Notes: a model not told the origin generated them from the sequence alone. A stretch of DNA of 64,000 nt from Cristatella mucedo (GCA_009760855.2 WPIO01000008.1:1822501-1886500), one strand, 5' to 3'; counted from the first letter of the stretch, positions 1 to 12,739 are shown. Made by a program: numbers and translations.

Positions 1-827
1 TATATATCCAGTAGATTATTTATATTTTTCATCTTATTATAGTCGACGGTATGTGCTACGGTCTCCCCAGTGGACCGTTGGTCATTGCCATTAACATTGG
101 ACCATGTGCAAGCTACAATGTCAGTGATTCGTTTACTGGCTACCAGTCAGCAAGATCGATGTGGATATGGGAAGTTGTGCCAGCACCAACTACGGGTATG
201 TAATTTGCGGTGCTTCAAAAAAATCTTTAACGCATTTGACTAGCGCAAAAAGCTATAACCGTCGACGTTTTTTGTGTGGCTGAGGAAAGAGGATGTACGC
301 AAACACGAATAATCATTAGCAAAAAAGGGAGTACATGCTGAATGGTGTGCGGGGTATCCAATCGACACTAATTAAATGCACGCGACCCGTTGAAGCGAAG
401 CGCAGACATTGAGGCTGCGTATGCATTTAGAGATTCCAAAGTGCGGCAGAGTAAGCACTTCAGTGGGCGCGTTTATTTTGTGTATTTAGCCATCCCGTAG
501 TATTTATTCGTCATCCTATCTCACTCCGCAATAGAACAGTGCAGTTTTTACACTACAGGATACCCGCAGGGTGGTTTTGTGTCTCCCCATAAATCCACTA
601 TCGCAATATTGCCGAATACATTAAATATCTTAAATAATTTTGAATGAAATAAAGCGTTGAGCGGGAATATATCCTGGGCATTCTTTTAATACGATATTTT
701 GCAATCAATTACGTTTATTCTTTGTAATAGCTATCGTTTGCTAAATAGTTGGCTCTCAACACGCCACGCGACTTCATTCGGTTCACCCGTCGGTAGTCAC
801 TCCTGCGGGGCCCTAGCTGCATAGTCA
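1..827. other. No gene seen
   Basis: AT-rich unique sequence with stops in all frames and no repeat I could match. Confidence 0.5.
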
Positions 828-1000
828 GCCAATTTAATAGCCTCGTTCTGTGTAGAGGGGCAGATGATTCTTAGCGGCCTTCACCTCTTCTGCGCATTCT
901 TTCCCCGTTCGCAGCAGGCAATAGAGAATGGCCTGCTGCCAGATTCAAAGTGACCATCGGGTTTGTATATCGTCATTCGCGCTTACTGCTCGGCTAAGAC
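828..1000 (-). mobile_element. Degenerate family 1 SINE
   Basis: CCAATTTAATAGCCTCGTTC is the reverse complement of the family tail. The head is largely lost. Confidence 0.45.
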
Positions 1001-1114
1001 CCATGCTAAAACGTCCCCACTGCTCAGGACTGGAACCCACGATCGAGATCGTGTACTTGGAGCAGCTTATCCCTGGGCTAAAACCCAGGCTTGCAAGTGA
1101 ATATCGAGATTCAG

Positions 1115-1235
1115 AAAATTCAGCCTCATTTATTTACCGGCAAACACCTTAGCGGCTGTCATCCAACTTGCAGCAGTTGATTATGTATTACCTGCTGCAG
1201 AGCTTGCAACCACCTGTGTTCAAGGGTCTCGAAGT
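1115..1235 (-). mobile_element. Degenerate family 1 SINE
   Basis: TTCAGCCTCATTTATTTACC and TAGCGGCTGTCATCCAACTT match the reversed family body. Confidence 0.5.
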
Positions 1236-1504
1236 GAGAGCGCGTTGCCGCTGGGCTATAGCCAGTTGACTTAGCCGATCCCAGAATTCGGTCAACAAAA
1301 AAGATGCAATTGCGTGCCCACTATATAGGGCAATTTATATGCTGAACATGGCGTCGCCGTCGTCGTCGTCGTCGCTGCTGTTACTCCTAGACCGCTTCTG
1401 ACGAACGCTGATTCAGCTACAGGGGATACGGCAACAGAGCCTAGTCGTGAATGTAACTTAATGTGTGAATGTAACTTAATAATCGTGAATGTAACTTACA
1501 AAAT

Positions 1505-2060
1505 TAAACTAATTTAATGCGATGAATACCTTTACCGGCAACTCCGCAGAGCCCCAAAGACCAAGTGGTTGGTGGATGTGGCGCTGGAGAGCTTTCAATA
1601 GCAAACTCAAAAGCCTAGTCGGCTTTCGGTATGCATGCGGCAGTCAACAGGCTTCATCTCACGTATTGATGAGAAAGTGGGAAGCATAGCAGAGGCAGGA
1701 GTGCAGTTCAAGTTGTGAGTGGCGTGGCAGTAGCAGCTCAGGACCGCTGAAAAGGATGAGCCCCAGTCGGCAGCAGGAGAGTAGTTGTCGTTGCATAAGA
1801 ATTGTGGAAGCGAGTTACGCAGTCTAGGACCTGCAGAGCTCTAAAGCTTCTGTCTCCAACGGTCTTTAAGCGGAGGAATGACACAGCTCTTTTGTCTAAT
1901 GAGATCGCCAAAGCTGACCAGCCGATCTGCTTATTGAGCAACGCAAAGAAGCAGCGGATGACGAAGCGATAGATGACGCAGCGGCGGCGGCGGGACGGAG
2001 GCTGGAAAGGATTGCGAATGAGCATCAAAGGCCTAACCACGACATGGAGCTTCACTTCGG
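1505..2060. repeat. Family B repeat copy (possible second LINE 3' end)
   Basis: Shared with 5,615, 12,035, 23,045, 23,725, 25,005, 28,365 and 18,785. The copy carries GCAACTCCGCAGAGCC and AGTCGGCAGCAGGAGAGTAG. Its minus strand reads VGDRSFRALQVLDCVTRFHN then a stop, perhaps the end of an RT frame. The TACAT-type tail here is replaced by GTGAATGTAACTTA repeats. Confidence 0.7.
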
Positions 2061-2120
2061 GTCATAACTATTTTTATTTTTAATACTTTCAGTCTATGTT
2101 TTCTCACACGCGACTGCTGA

Positions 2121-2300
2121 GTTCTGGGTCTTACCTCAGGGGTAAGGTACTCGCTCTTTACAACCCATGTCCTGGGTTCGAGTCCTGCAGTGGACGGCCC
2201 TTTGCTGTACACTGCAAGCGAAGGTGATATCTGTCCGAAGGCTCTTGTGCCGCTATATAAATGAGGCCGTTCAATCAGCTGACTTTTAAATTTAATACAT
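2121..2300 (+). mobile_element. tRNA-derived SINE, family 1
   Basis: The RNA polymerase III B box GGTTCGAGTCC lies at about 2,175-2,185, with an A-box-like GGTAAGGTACTCG upstream. The shared body ends GCCGCTATATAAATGAGGCCG and TCAATCAGCTGA. Confidence 0.78.
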
Positions 2301-2723
2301 TGTGGCCTTTAACATAAATCCGCTTTGAGCTCGCAGACCATGATGGAGGCATTGCCTCTTGAAGGCCTAGTCGCGGTGTCCTCAGAGACCGCCGAGAGAT
2401 GTTTACAGCCTATGTCCGATAGACTTTTCAAGCTCAGAAATCATACCCGAGCGATCATTTGTTGAGCTGTTTTTTCAGAAAATAAACTTAGAGCATAAAT
2501 TTGTAATGCACTATCAGCGGAACTTGAACATACTTGAGTTATACGGTACAGCTAAACAAAACAGTAGAGTTGATCCATGCGCGAAGTATCGGCTGGAGTG
2601 TTTTCTTTGCATTGAAACAGTAAATGCAATAAGAGATTTGCATGGAGACATTATGAGTGAAACTTAGATACATGCATATAGTGCTATTTTACATTCATAA
2701 TATTTATTTACGTATAAACACCT

Positions 2724-2737
2724 ACATATATATATAT

Positions 2738-2809
<72 letters not shown>

Positions 2810-2822
2810 ATATATATATATG
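2724..2822. repeat. (TA)n microsatellite
   Basis: About 100 bp of TA with a few interruptions. Confidence 0.95.
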
Positions 2823-3236
2823 TGCCCATCTTTAGAGCGGCAGGGGGAAGCGACCTAGGCCGTCTCCTATACTTTAGGTGTAGGAATAATACCTACGCCC
2901 CCGATTGTCACCAAAAACGAAATTATGTAGTTCTTCCAATAAATGAGCCGCCACACCGAGTTCTTGTCAGATAAGCACTACGGTTTTTCGCTATTCTTTT
3001 TTATTACTTGCGGGTTTTGTTACGCTACAAATAAATCTTAGCTCCACCCTTGGGCTTAATAATTTGAATTCAATATCGCCCTAACTTTGAACATATCCTG
3101 TGAAAAAATTGAGCCATTTTTTAACCTCTTTGGATATTGTATTTCAAGAGCCCAATATGATGTTAGTAAAACTGCGGCCATTTCATAACCACAGAACCTT
3201 ATATTTCTGCAACGGATAGCGAAAATTAGCTGTGTC

Positions 3237-3237
<1 letters not shown>

Positions 3238-3269
<32 letters not shown>
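3238..3269. repeat. (TA)n microsatellite
   Basis: About 30 bp of TA. Confidence 0.9.
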
Positions 3270-3271
<2 letters not shown>

Positions 3272-3734
3272 AATAGTAAAAAGATATGCCGAGTGTAGTT
3301 ATAGGCTGTTGCTGTTCTTGGATAGCAAAGTAGCATCATCTGAACTGCAGTGGTATTTCTGAATTTCTAGGTAGCCATTACAAATTGTTCCTCGCTACAG
3401 TAAGCAAGTCATGTCATCAGCTTTGACGTCTGTTTACTTTTGTTTTAGGGTTGTCCACTTGCACAGCACTATCTAGCTTTAACACAGCTTACGCAACAAT
3501 TAAAGACCTCGCCAATATAACATATCCGGATGCTGCAATCATGGTATTATGCCTCTGAAATTGCTTAGCAGTTTACTACCAGATTTGATTTTGTAATCAG
3601 GCTAGAACAAACACCACTGCTTTTAATTTCACCGACCGCCGTTTTCGCTATCCGTGTGTGTAACATGTACTTTCAGCTTCTGTTGATGATAAAGCTTACT
3701 AGTAATGGACAAACAAAGTGTGATATTCTGATAT

Positions 3735-4635
3735 TAAAAAACTCAAATGGTCAAAATCGGCTCGCCAGGCGTATATTCTGTTGAATCTGCACGAAATCCA
3801 TGTGTCCTGTTCCAAATTGACCTCTCATTAGACGACCACATCAGCTCCACAGTCAAGTCTGCTTACTTTCAGTTACTTAACGTTGCTCAAATTCGGGCTT
3901 TCTTAGACAGACATACTACACCAAAATTGGTCCAAGCATTTGTGACATCCCATCTCAACTTCTATAATTCACTGCTTGCTGGTCTACCGGCCTATGCAAT
4001 CATGTGCTTGCATTTGATCAAAACTATGCACTGAGGCTAGTATGTCGTGAGCTTCGCAGTTGCTACAGCATACCACTTCTCGCCGACCTCCACTTGCTTC
4101 CAGTCAAAAGAGCATCGATTTCAAGGTTCTGTTACTCACTTGTAGGTCCCTTCATTATTTGGCTCCAGTCTACCTATCAGATCTACTCCCTCGACAGAGT
4201 AGGCATCGTAATACCTGTTTTTCTGAATTGAATCGTTTACCTACACCTAGTACGAACCTAAAATCCTTTGAAGACCTGGTTTTAGCTCGTATGCTCCTAA
4301 AGCCTAAACTCATTCACGACTGACATCACGACATCCCGGCTTATCGAAATTTAAAATGAAGCTAAAAACGCATCTATTTATCACAGCATTTAGTGGGTCC
4401 ATGTGATTCGTTTTTTGTGTGGTTATGCGTGTTGACACTGTGCATGATGACACTAACCGTATTTGCATGCAGGCCCTGTGCATATCACCTCTCACCATGT
4501 CATGCTTGTTGGCATTGAGCACACTACCAATAGTAATTTGATCATGCTTCCTTTACAGCATAAGTAAAGTGCTTAGGAAGAGATTAAGTTCTCTGACGGC
4601 GCTATGCAAATGTATTATTATAATTAATATTACCA
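3735..4635 (+). mobile_element. L2-type LINE relic, C-terminal RT part and 3' tail
   Basis: The plus strand reads SLDDHISSTVKSAYFQLLN, then AFLDRHTTPKLVQAFVTSHL and LVCRELRSCYSIPLLADLHL, with frameshifts. The GAGATTAAGTTCTCTGA tail and an ATTATTATAA-rich end mark the 3' terminus near 4.63 kb. Confidence 0.88.
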
Positions 4636-4639
4636 TAAT

Positions 4640-5177
4640 ACGGATTCTAAGCAATCTGCAACAATTATAGCTACTATCATCCATCAAAATTCTACTTGGA
4701 GCATATTGTACGTATACGGTTATATACACAGGTATTTATCAAATAACTTCTCCTCTGTGGTAAAATACTACAAATCAAAGCTTACTGACGTTCTGGATGA
4801 GTCTGCAACCCTGACTAAGCGCGATTTACGCCCTCGCTCAGATGGTGTATGGTTAGCCGCAATCTAAATTAGCTATTAATGCCGAGCGCAACGTGAAAAA
4901 GCGTAAAAACACGAGGGCTGATTTTTCAACAATGAAAAAAAGGAGGAATGCTGCAGGCCGTGTCAATCTAGCTAAGCGAACGCGAAGTACAGTTTCTGTA
5001 ATAGCCCTGAGCTATCACAGATACCCGATGATAATTAATTTTGACGGTTAACTTTTCCCTTATACGGATTCCGGGTCGCCAATATACGTTGAGATCCTTT
5101 TGGTGTATGTAGCAGAACGTTTTTCTGACTTCTTTACACCAACAGAGATAGTATCAGAGAGCCCAATCTAATATCTC
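4640..5177. other. No gene seen
   Basis: AT-rich unique sequence; nothing recognised. Confidence 0.5.
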
Positions 5178-5252
5178 CAAGGTAACATCCGCAAGGTAAC
5201 ATCCCCAACGTAACATCCCAACATAACATCACCATGGTAACATCCCTAAGGT
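5178..5252. repeat. GTAACATCC short tandem repeat
   Basis: Five imperfect units of about 14-17 bp containing GTAACATCC. Confidence 0.75.
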
Positions 5253-5609
5253 TATGCCTTTGGACTCTTCGGCCTCCGTTCATAGTGTACCTTCATGTTC
5301 TCCATGTTCCCTTATAGCACCCTTGTCTTAATGACCTCATCTCTAAGTTTATCACTCAGTCTAAGACGACTATTAGCTATGGTCACCCCGTATCCATCGT
5401 TTGCCTTTTGAGATTCCTAGATTTACTCATAAGGTTCCCAGCTTATAATAATGAGCATGTCCTGAGCCTTAATTTTTGTCCTTGCTTATTTCAAGGAGGC
5501 CTCACTTGATCACGCAGTGAGAAATCGTCGATTACATCAAAAGAACATAAGCAGCCTACACTCATTCTCAGTATTGCCGTTCCTATCACAGACACTATTG
5601 AGTATTTCT

Positions 5610-6270
5610 CTGACAATGTAATGTAATGCAATGTAATGTAATGTGATGTATCTCCGTCTGCAACTCCACAAAGCCACAAAGGCTGTGTGGGTGTTACGCA
5701 GGAGAGCTTTGTATAGCGCACTCACAGCCTAAGCGGCTTTCGGTAACCATTCGGTAACTAACAGACTTCATCTCACGCAACAAAGAAAAAGTGGGAAGTG
5801 TAGCAGAGTCGAGATAGCAGTTGAGATAGTGAATAGCATGAAAGTAGTAGCTCAGAACTGCAGGAAATGGTGTGCCATAGTCGGCAGTAGGAGAGTATTT
5901 GTCGTTGCGTAAGAATCGTGGAAGTGAGTTCTACAGTTCAAGACCTGCAGAGCTAAAGCTTCTGTCGCCAACGGTCTATAAGCCGAGGAATGGAACAGCT
6001 AATCTATTTTCCACACAGGACCTGAGGACGCAAAGAGGCTGAAATTGGTGCAGCAGTTCAGCTAGATATGGATGACCCAAGCCGAAGCGGGCCTTGTGGG
6101 TCAGCATAATAACTTTGCTCTGCATCCGTTAAGTAACCGGCAGCCTTCCTAGCTCTTTTAGCAAAGGAAAAACGTGGTCAAACCTCAGGGACTTGAAAAC
6201 TACCTTTGCAGCCACATTCTTAGCCGTTTTTATTGGCCTAGCTAAACCCCTTTATCAAGACCTCAACCTC
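5610..6270. repeat. Family B repeat copy, longest
   Basis: Begins in GTAATG repeats (TACAT on the other strand) and continues through CTCCACAAAGCCACAAAGGC and AGTCGGCAGTAGGAGAGTAT. Homology may extend beyond GGAATGGAACAGC. Confidence 0.75.
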
Positions 6271-6550
6271 TGCAAGTCGGAGTCAGAAGTGCTGCGACTG
6301 CAATCCGACCTTCTAAGGAGTTCTTATTTAGAGTCTAATTTCTAGGTCTATGCGATCTCGGTAGATTTTTATTGGTGCGTATTCTTGAACGTCCGCCTTT
6401 TCGTCTGGGAATTGTGAGACTGCAGAGCCATGGATTAGGTCATATCTCAGTCGGAGATTACAACGGCGAGAGAACATCCCAAGAGCCTTTAAAGTATGTA
6501 GTACGCCGTAGATTTTTTTAAGACAATTTCACTTTGCAATTTATATTCCA

Positions 6551-7050
6551 ACTCTTTCTAATGTGATCTCCAAGCGCAATGCGAGCTTTCACCATTATCA
6601 GACGACGCACAGCCCTCAAACTCAATCAGTTTTTTCCAGCTTATTTTTCTGACAATCGCACTTAGATGCCAGAAAGCCTTCTCAAAATGCATCAACGATA
6701 AAACAAATTTATCGAGTATTGGAGAAACTCCGTTACTTAGAAATTGAAAAACCTGACCCCCATAGTGGACTTATCCAGCGTATATCTCATAGCCTCTGCA
6801 ACTCTTTCTAATGTGATCTCCAAGCGAAATGCGAGCTTTCACCATTATCAGACGACGCACAGCCCTCAAACTCAATCAGTTTTTTCCAGCTTATTTTTCT
6901 GACAATCGCACTTAGATGCCAGAAAGCCTTCTCAAAATGCATCAACGATAAAACAAATTTATCGAGTATTGGAGAAACTCCGTTACTTAGAAATTGAAAA
7001 ACCTGACCCCCATAGTGGACTTATCCAGCGTATATCTCATAGCCTCTGCA
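6551..7050. repeat. 250-bp perfect tandem duplication
   Basis: 6,551-6,800 and 6,801-7,050 agree throughout except for one substitution (AAGCGCAATGC versus AAGCGAAATGC). Near-identity implies a very recent duplication or an assembly artefact. Confidence 0.95.
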
Positions 7051-7230
7051 CGGAGTCTGGGTCTTGTTCCAAAGTTGATTATTACATCAGCTCGGAAGCT
7101 AAGCCTACCATTTTTAACGACTTGATATTTCAAAATTGGACTTGCTTGGAAAATGATACCGCAGCTATCTTTGTACGTTCACTTGTGAAATACTGTTCTG
7201 TTGTGCCTCTACAAAATCTCAAATCCTCTT
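6551..7230 (+). mobile_element. Diverged LINE-like relic containing a tandem duplication
   Basis: The open stretch 6969-7232 includes ENDTAAIFVRSLVKYCSVV, which resembles the (D)xxTTPKLVxAFVTSxLDYCNS block of the L2-type copies here. Upstream, a KLRYLEIEKPDPHSG-like piece is duplicated. Identity is weak, so this is tentative. Confidence 0.4.
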
Positions 7231-7640
7231 GAGACAGTGCATGCCGTTTCTATGCTCGATAAGTTTCGAACCCACTACCGACTTAAATCGAGAAATCCCA
7301 TGACTTGAAAATATTTGAAAAGAAGCAAAATATCCACTTTTCCCTCCACAGCTTTGGCTCCGCCACTGTGCATCGTCCTGTGCATGCATACGATTGCCTA
7401 AGTTTTGCATGCTATCCCTGACCATAATATACTCTCATTGCACGTGTGCTTACTTGCGCGCTGCCTTCTCTCGATTCCACGTGCACGCGTGCGTGTAAGG
7501 GACAATTACGACAAAGAGGAGGTAAAGACTTACCTGTGCGCTGGCCTTCATTTTTTCGCAGAACGTGTGGTTGTGGTCTTACTTTTTACTCTGGTACATC
7601 CCCCATTCACAGTGGTCTACCATTACATCCCACTACTCCT

Positions 7641-8300
7641 GTATAATAATAAGAATAATACACTTGATAAAGCGCCCTTAGAGAACTCGATCTCTTTCTA
7701 GGTGCTTTACATTTGCTTCAAAGGAAGCACGATCGAATGGTGAGTGGAGATATCACGCTTGATAAATAACATGAATAACATGGTTAGGGGTGACATGCAC
7801 AGGGTCAGCATGCAAGTGTGGCTAGTGGCAGCATAGAGGAGTATCAGCACGCATAAGAACACAAAGTACGTATCCCAGGGACCCACTTAATGCTGTCATA
7901 AATAGGTGCGTTTTTAAGTTTTTTCTAAATGCGGTCAAGTCAGGGGATATCGTGACGGATGTCGGGAGTGAGTTCCAGGCTTTACGAGCATACGAACTAA
8001 ATGCACGGTCTGCAAAGGATTTGAGGTTTCTACGAGGTATAGGTAAACAGTTAGTTTCCGAAAAAGCGGGTGGTACGATGTTTGGCCTGGTGGGGGAGTA
8101 GATCGAATAGGTAGGCTGGAGCCAAAAAAGGAAGAGCCCTAAAAGTGAGTGACAGAACCTTGAAGTCGACCCGTTGCTTGACCGGTAGTCAGTCAGGTCG
8201 GCGAGAAGTGACGTGATGTGGCAACTCCGACGCTCACGACAGACAAGCCTGACTGTAGAGTTTTGCACCAGCTGTTAACGCCTGATTGCACGCGCCTCCC
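7641..8300 (-). mobile_element. L2-type LINE fragment, 3' end
   Basis: The minus strand reads RLVCRERRSCHITSLLADL and later FADRAFSSYARKAWNSLPTS with KTHLF. The tail at 7641-7720 has AATAATACACTTGATAAAGCGCC. 5'-truncated near 8.3 kb. Confidence 0.9.
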
Positions 8301-9727
8301 GTACGCTGATTGTGACAGCTTAAGAGAAGTATTTTAGAGCCCTGGATGTTTTGATATTTTTGGCATAGAATCTTTGATTACTTTTTCTCACAGATTCATC
8401 GCCTGTAGCTAGCTGACTTTCGAAGCTGCCTGACGGCTAATACGTTAGTTCGATGCAGCGACTCCCCCATTCCCCATTCTTACTAACTCGGCTCGTTGTG
8501 GCCGCTTGTGCGGAAAGGATTCCATGCAAAAAGAGCGTGTGGCAACGGCATTTCTGTACGCACGCTATGTCTACCCCTAACATCATTGAGTAGTGCTAAT
8601 AATTAATCCTGATTATTTTGGCGGTATGTAGAAAGAGGAGCAGAGAGAGAGGCTGAGTAAAATAGATATGGCGAGAGAGCGAGAGAGAGACGGGGAGAGA
8701 TATGCTCATATTTCATTGTTCATAATAATAATAATGCACCTGATAAGGATTGTCGCATTTGTGCTCTTGAGAATAAAGATATATATCGACTATCTATCTC
8801 CAGCTCTTATGTTATGAGCTGGATGCAGAGGACGATAAAGAATTGCCTGAACTAGTGGTTTTGGTCGTAATGTGCAAGCAAGCTATCCCCGGAAGCTAGA
8901 GGTAGCGAAATTGCATGATCTGTCTGCTTGCGACTCACTAGTGAGGGGGTCACTTGGCATATTGGTGTCATAACCTGTCTCTTTCATGGCACTTTACATT
9001 TGCTCATCCTATTCAGTTAAATGACTCTACGATATTGTTCTTAAGGTTAAGCTTATTTACTTCTTAAAAAATTAGGAAAAATTAATGAAAAAACTGTCTG
9101 CATTTGAAAGACCATAAATTTTGTAGAGGTTTTGACGGCCTAAGAGTGCCTTAAATTATACAGAACTACCCAGAAATATTAAGGAAATTGTGGAAACGGT
9201 GTTTCAAAATTATTCCTAACTTTGTTAGCCTTTCCTTAGTGAACTTCAACAAGTTCTGGAAATAAGTAGACCACTGATCGTGTTCAGACACCCGTGAGTA
9301 TACCTGCGATACTTATGGACTTATTTTCGTTGATAGCAGCTACCATCTTGTGCCAGCATTTCATTTCCGACAACCAATCACTCATGTTTATTTAAAGATT
9401 TGAGCATCTTGTAATATCCATTACCTTGCCCAGTAACAGTGGATATGCATTTTCGAAGTTTTTCTCGTGGTTTTCAAGATGATCTTGCAAAATAATTCCA
9501 ATCAACATAAAAGCAGGCTTTGATTTGAAAAAAATGCTTGAGCGAAAACTCTCATTCCTAGGAAGGGAAAGGTAAAGTACAATCTTATGGAAATTCCTAA
9601 TTTAATTGAGTGGTTTCATAATTATTAAAAAATAAAATCAGATGAACGAAGCGTCAGCAATTTCTTCCTATGCGAGAGCTCAGTGGAAATCTTGGCACTG
9701 ACTTAAATATCCAGCGTATCTTTGCAG
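8300..9727. other. No gene seen
   Basis: AT-rich unique sequence with a short GAGAGA run near 8,640-8,700. An isolated TATTCATAATAATAATAATG CACCTGATAA tail-like motif lies near 8,720, perhaps a LINE tail end. Confidence 0.45.
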
Positions 9728-10300
9728 TAATAATATATTGTAATATATTGCACTTGATAAAGCGCCCTCAGAGAACTTAATCTCTTTCTAGGCGCTTTAC
9801 ATTTGCTGCAAAGTGATACGCAATAGAATAGTAAGTAAAATCATGCTTGAAAAACAAACAAAATGAATAACATGGTTAGGGGTTACATGCACTGGGTCAG
9901 CATGCAAATGTGGTTAGTGGCAGCATGAACAGTGTCAGCACGCATAAGCACATCGAGGACGAATCACAAGGACCCACTAAATGCTGTCCTAAATAGGTGT
10001 GTTTTTAGGTTCCTTTTAAATGTGGTCAGGTCAGGGGATGTTCTGACGCAAGTCGGGAGTGAGTTCCAGGCTTTGGGAGCATACGAACTAAATGCACGGT
10101 CTCCAAAGGATTTGAGGTTTGTACGAGGTATTTGTAGACTGTTGGATTCCGAAAAGCGGGTGGTACGATGCTTGGCCTGATGGGGGAGTATATCTGAAAG
10201 GTAGGCTGGAGCCATAGAATGAAGAGACCTAAAAGTGAGCGACAAAAGCCACATACCAGTAATCTGTGAAATGACGGCCACTTTAAAGAATAATTTCTGT
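9728..10300 (-). mobile_element. L2-type LINE fragment, 3' end
   Basis: The minus strand reads SFGDRAFSSYAPKAWNSLPT and FKRNLKTHLF. The 3' tail lies at 9728-9800. The 5' part decays after LHSMAPAYLSDILP. Confidence 0.9.
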
Positions 10301-10475
10301 GCATTATTAACACACTTAAAGGCCGAAGGAAACCATTACATTACTTGGAAGCTAATTACGATCCAACCGTTTTAGTCTATGAATTACATGAAAGTTGCTT
10401 CGGACACTGCCCTGAGAATTAAATGGCTTGGCGCTACTGGAGTGGATGGCGTGAACTCATCAAGATGCGCAAGAT

Positions 10476-10550
10476 GGTAGGTATGGTATGTATGGTATGT
10501 ATGGTATTACGGTATTGTATGGTATTGTATGTATGTACCAGTATGGTACT
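10476..10550. repeat. GGTATGTAT-type short tandem repeat
   Basis: Imperfect units of GGTATGTAT and GGTATT over about 75 bp. Confidence 0.8.
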
Positions 10551-10657
10551 AAACAATTTTCCTTTTTATTACTTTTCTTTAATTTCAAGCATAAAACTCT
10601 GGCATAAAGCTGCCGACAGGAAATATGAGTAATCGAGCGAGCAAGCAAGAACTATTA

Positions 10658-10935
10658 CCAGAGGCAAAGCCAGGATTTTCAACTAGGGAGAAAGATGCAC
10701 AGTCATTTACTATAGTGGCAAGACCCGTAAGATTTTTCTTGTAACGGGTGAGGTCCGAAAGTAACGAAACCTTCTATCGCACAATCATAGTGTTCATTCG
10801 ACATTCAACGTGAACTCGGCGGTTGCTTATCGCAGGGAAGCAGGGCATAATTTCCCACGTTGATGACAGTCGGGGGCGTAGGAATGTCGGCGGTCGGCCC
10901 AGCTACAACCCCCGGTCCACTGGCTCCGCCACCGA
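10658..10935. mobile_element. Possible decayed MITE related to the one at 14.6 kb
   Basis: The left AGAGGCAAAGCCAGGATTTT and right CCACTGGCTCCGCCACC can pair as degenerate inverted ends. The inside is unique. Confidence 0.25.
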
Positions 10936-11059
10936 ATATTAACCTTGACCTTCACTTTGGAGTCCACTATTTACTGTTGGGAGCTGCTTCGCTGATTCTT
11001 TGCGCGTCGTCTGTGTTTACGCAATATGCTGGTAGGATAATAATTCGAATAATAAATAG

Positions 11060-11290
11060 AAATGTTATAGTACCCAAGAATAATTGAATCTCTCCTTCTA
11101 TGCAGTTGACACATTCTGCATGGGAACAACGCCAATTGGTTAGTGATAGCATGCACAGTTTCATCACGTACAAGCATACGCAAAGAACAATCAATACGAA
11201 CTGAGTAAACACTACGAGGAGCCGGTGGGTGTGTAGCTTCTTTTTAAAGTCGCACAGTAACGGGACGCCATGGTGCCAGTCGGGAAACAT
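11060..11290 (-). mobile_element. Very decayed LINE 3'-UTR remnant
   Basis: Short matches to the family UTR remain (TTAGTGATAGCATGCACAG, AAGCATACGCAAAGAACAATC). No coding part is left. Confidence 0.45.
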
Positions 11291-11957
11291 TTTCGTACTT
11301 TAGAAGTTGTTAATTAAAGGTAATGAATTATACAGCTGCTTTGTTTAAAATCTGCACTCACAGAGTCTTTTTTTATTTTCAAGTAATTAGTACATTTCTC
11401 CATATTTTTTGCACTTCCTTGCAGGTTTGGATTCATTCTATTTCAATGCTATGGATTCTTAGTCATGACTGATTCGCCGCCTACAAGCTCTCTTTAGAAA
11501 CGTATTTAGACCTAACATACTTCATACTCCATAGTTTAAAAATATCAAAACCAAACGGAACAATAAAGCTAACTAGCCCATTTGATGCAAATTTAAATGT
11601 ATTCTTGACAAAAGAATTTCTCTTTTATTCATATAATATCATGCCAATTCATCGGGGTATCAAAGTTCTTAATCTCGTTCAAGATCGAGTCCATGCTCAT
11701 GTCAGAATTACGCGGCAAAGACATTGCCTGCGTCGCTTTGTTCGTTGCAACCTGGTAATTCTAATACCGATGAGCGCCAAACATTTAAACTTTACCGATA
11801 CGGCGGCATTACTAGGCGTGATATTTGCATGCGGTACTTCAGGATACATAATTGCATTCATTCTTTGCATGCGCTCTATAATCCTCTTATTCCGTTGTCT
11901 TTGGCGTGAAATTTTGCCTATTGGTGAAAGATAAAGATATCAACTTGTTGAGCGTCT
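11291..11957. other. No gene seen
   Basis: An open stretch at 11,605-11,934 of 109 codons has no features and low coding character. Confidence 0.4.
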
Positions 11958-11960
11958 TAA

Positions 11961-12031
<71 letters not shown>
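11958..12031. repeat. (TA)n microsatellite
   Basis: About 70 bp, broken once by ATGTAT. Borders a family B copy. A second short TA run lies at 12,349-12,362 after a near copy of the sequence that precedes this one. Confidence 0.95.
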
Positions 12032-12034
<3 letters not shown>

Positions 12035-12278
12035 CATCATTTTCAGCGGTCCTGAGCTGCTACTTCTATGCTACTCACTACCTCAACTGCTCTCCTGACT
12101 CTGCTATGCTTCCCAATTTCTCTTTGTTGCGTGAGACGAAGTCTGTTGGCTACCGAATGCGTACTGAAAGCCGCATAGGCTGGCTGTGAGTGCGCTATAC
12201 AAAACTCTCCTGCGTAACACCCACATGGTTTTTATGACTTTGTGGAGTTACAGACGGCGATAAATTACATTACATTAT
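12035..12278. repeat. Family B repeat copy, reverse orientation
   Basis: Ends TTGTGGAGTTACAGACGG followed by ATTACATTACATTAT. It abuts a TA tract at its other end. Confidence 0.8.
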
Positions 12279-12384
12279 ATTCCGTTGTCTTCGGCGTGAA
12301 ATTTTGCCTACTGTTTAAAGATAAAAATGTCAACCTGTTAAGCGTCTTAAATATATATATATAGTTTGCTCACACATTTACTGA

Positions 12385-12700
12385 TCCAGGCATCGGTGAT
12401 ACCAAGGGACACTTAGAAATTGAAAAGTCGAATGCTCGATACTGGCTCAGCCAGCTGGCACATCCCCTGTAGCCGTTGCACGAAATTTGGGTTTTTTCCA
12501 AAACGACCTCTCACTAGATGATTGTATCAGCGTCATTTCTGCCTTCCTTCACAATCGTGAAATTTCGGAAATGTATGCTTTCTTGCAGTAAAATACCGCT
12601 CCCAAGTTCCTCTATCCAATTTTTCGTGCCATTCTAGGCTCGCGGCCGTTCCCTGCTCCTCCAGTTTATCTTTCGTGTGCAATAAGATGCTTACTTTAAC
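12385..12700 (+). mobile_element. Decayed L2-type RT fragment
   Basis: Text around 12,500-12,600 reads in pieces as CTCACTAGATGATTGTATCA (SLDD-IS block) followed by a degenerate connection region. Stops in all frames. Confidence 0.45.
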
Positions 12701-12735
12701 AACTCTGAAGGTAGTTTAACAACTCTGAAGGTAGT
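12686..12735. repeat. 20-bp tandem duplication
   Basis: TTTAACAACTCTGAAGGTAG occurs twice in a row at the end of a LINE relic. Confidence 0.85.
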
Positions 12736-12739
12736 TTGG

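Noticed and set aside
2121-2300. A true tRNA gene
   Set aside because: Only the promoter boxes of a tRNA-like head are present; no full cloverleaf can be folded and the sequence continues into a SINE body.
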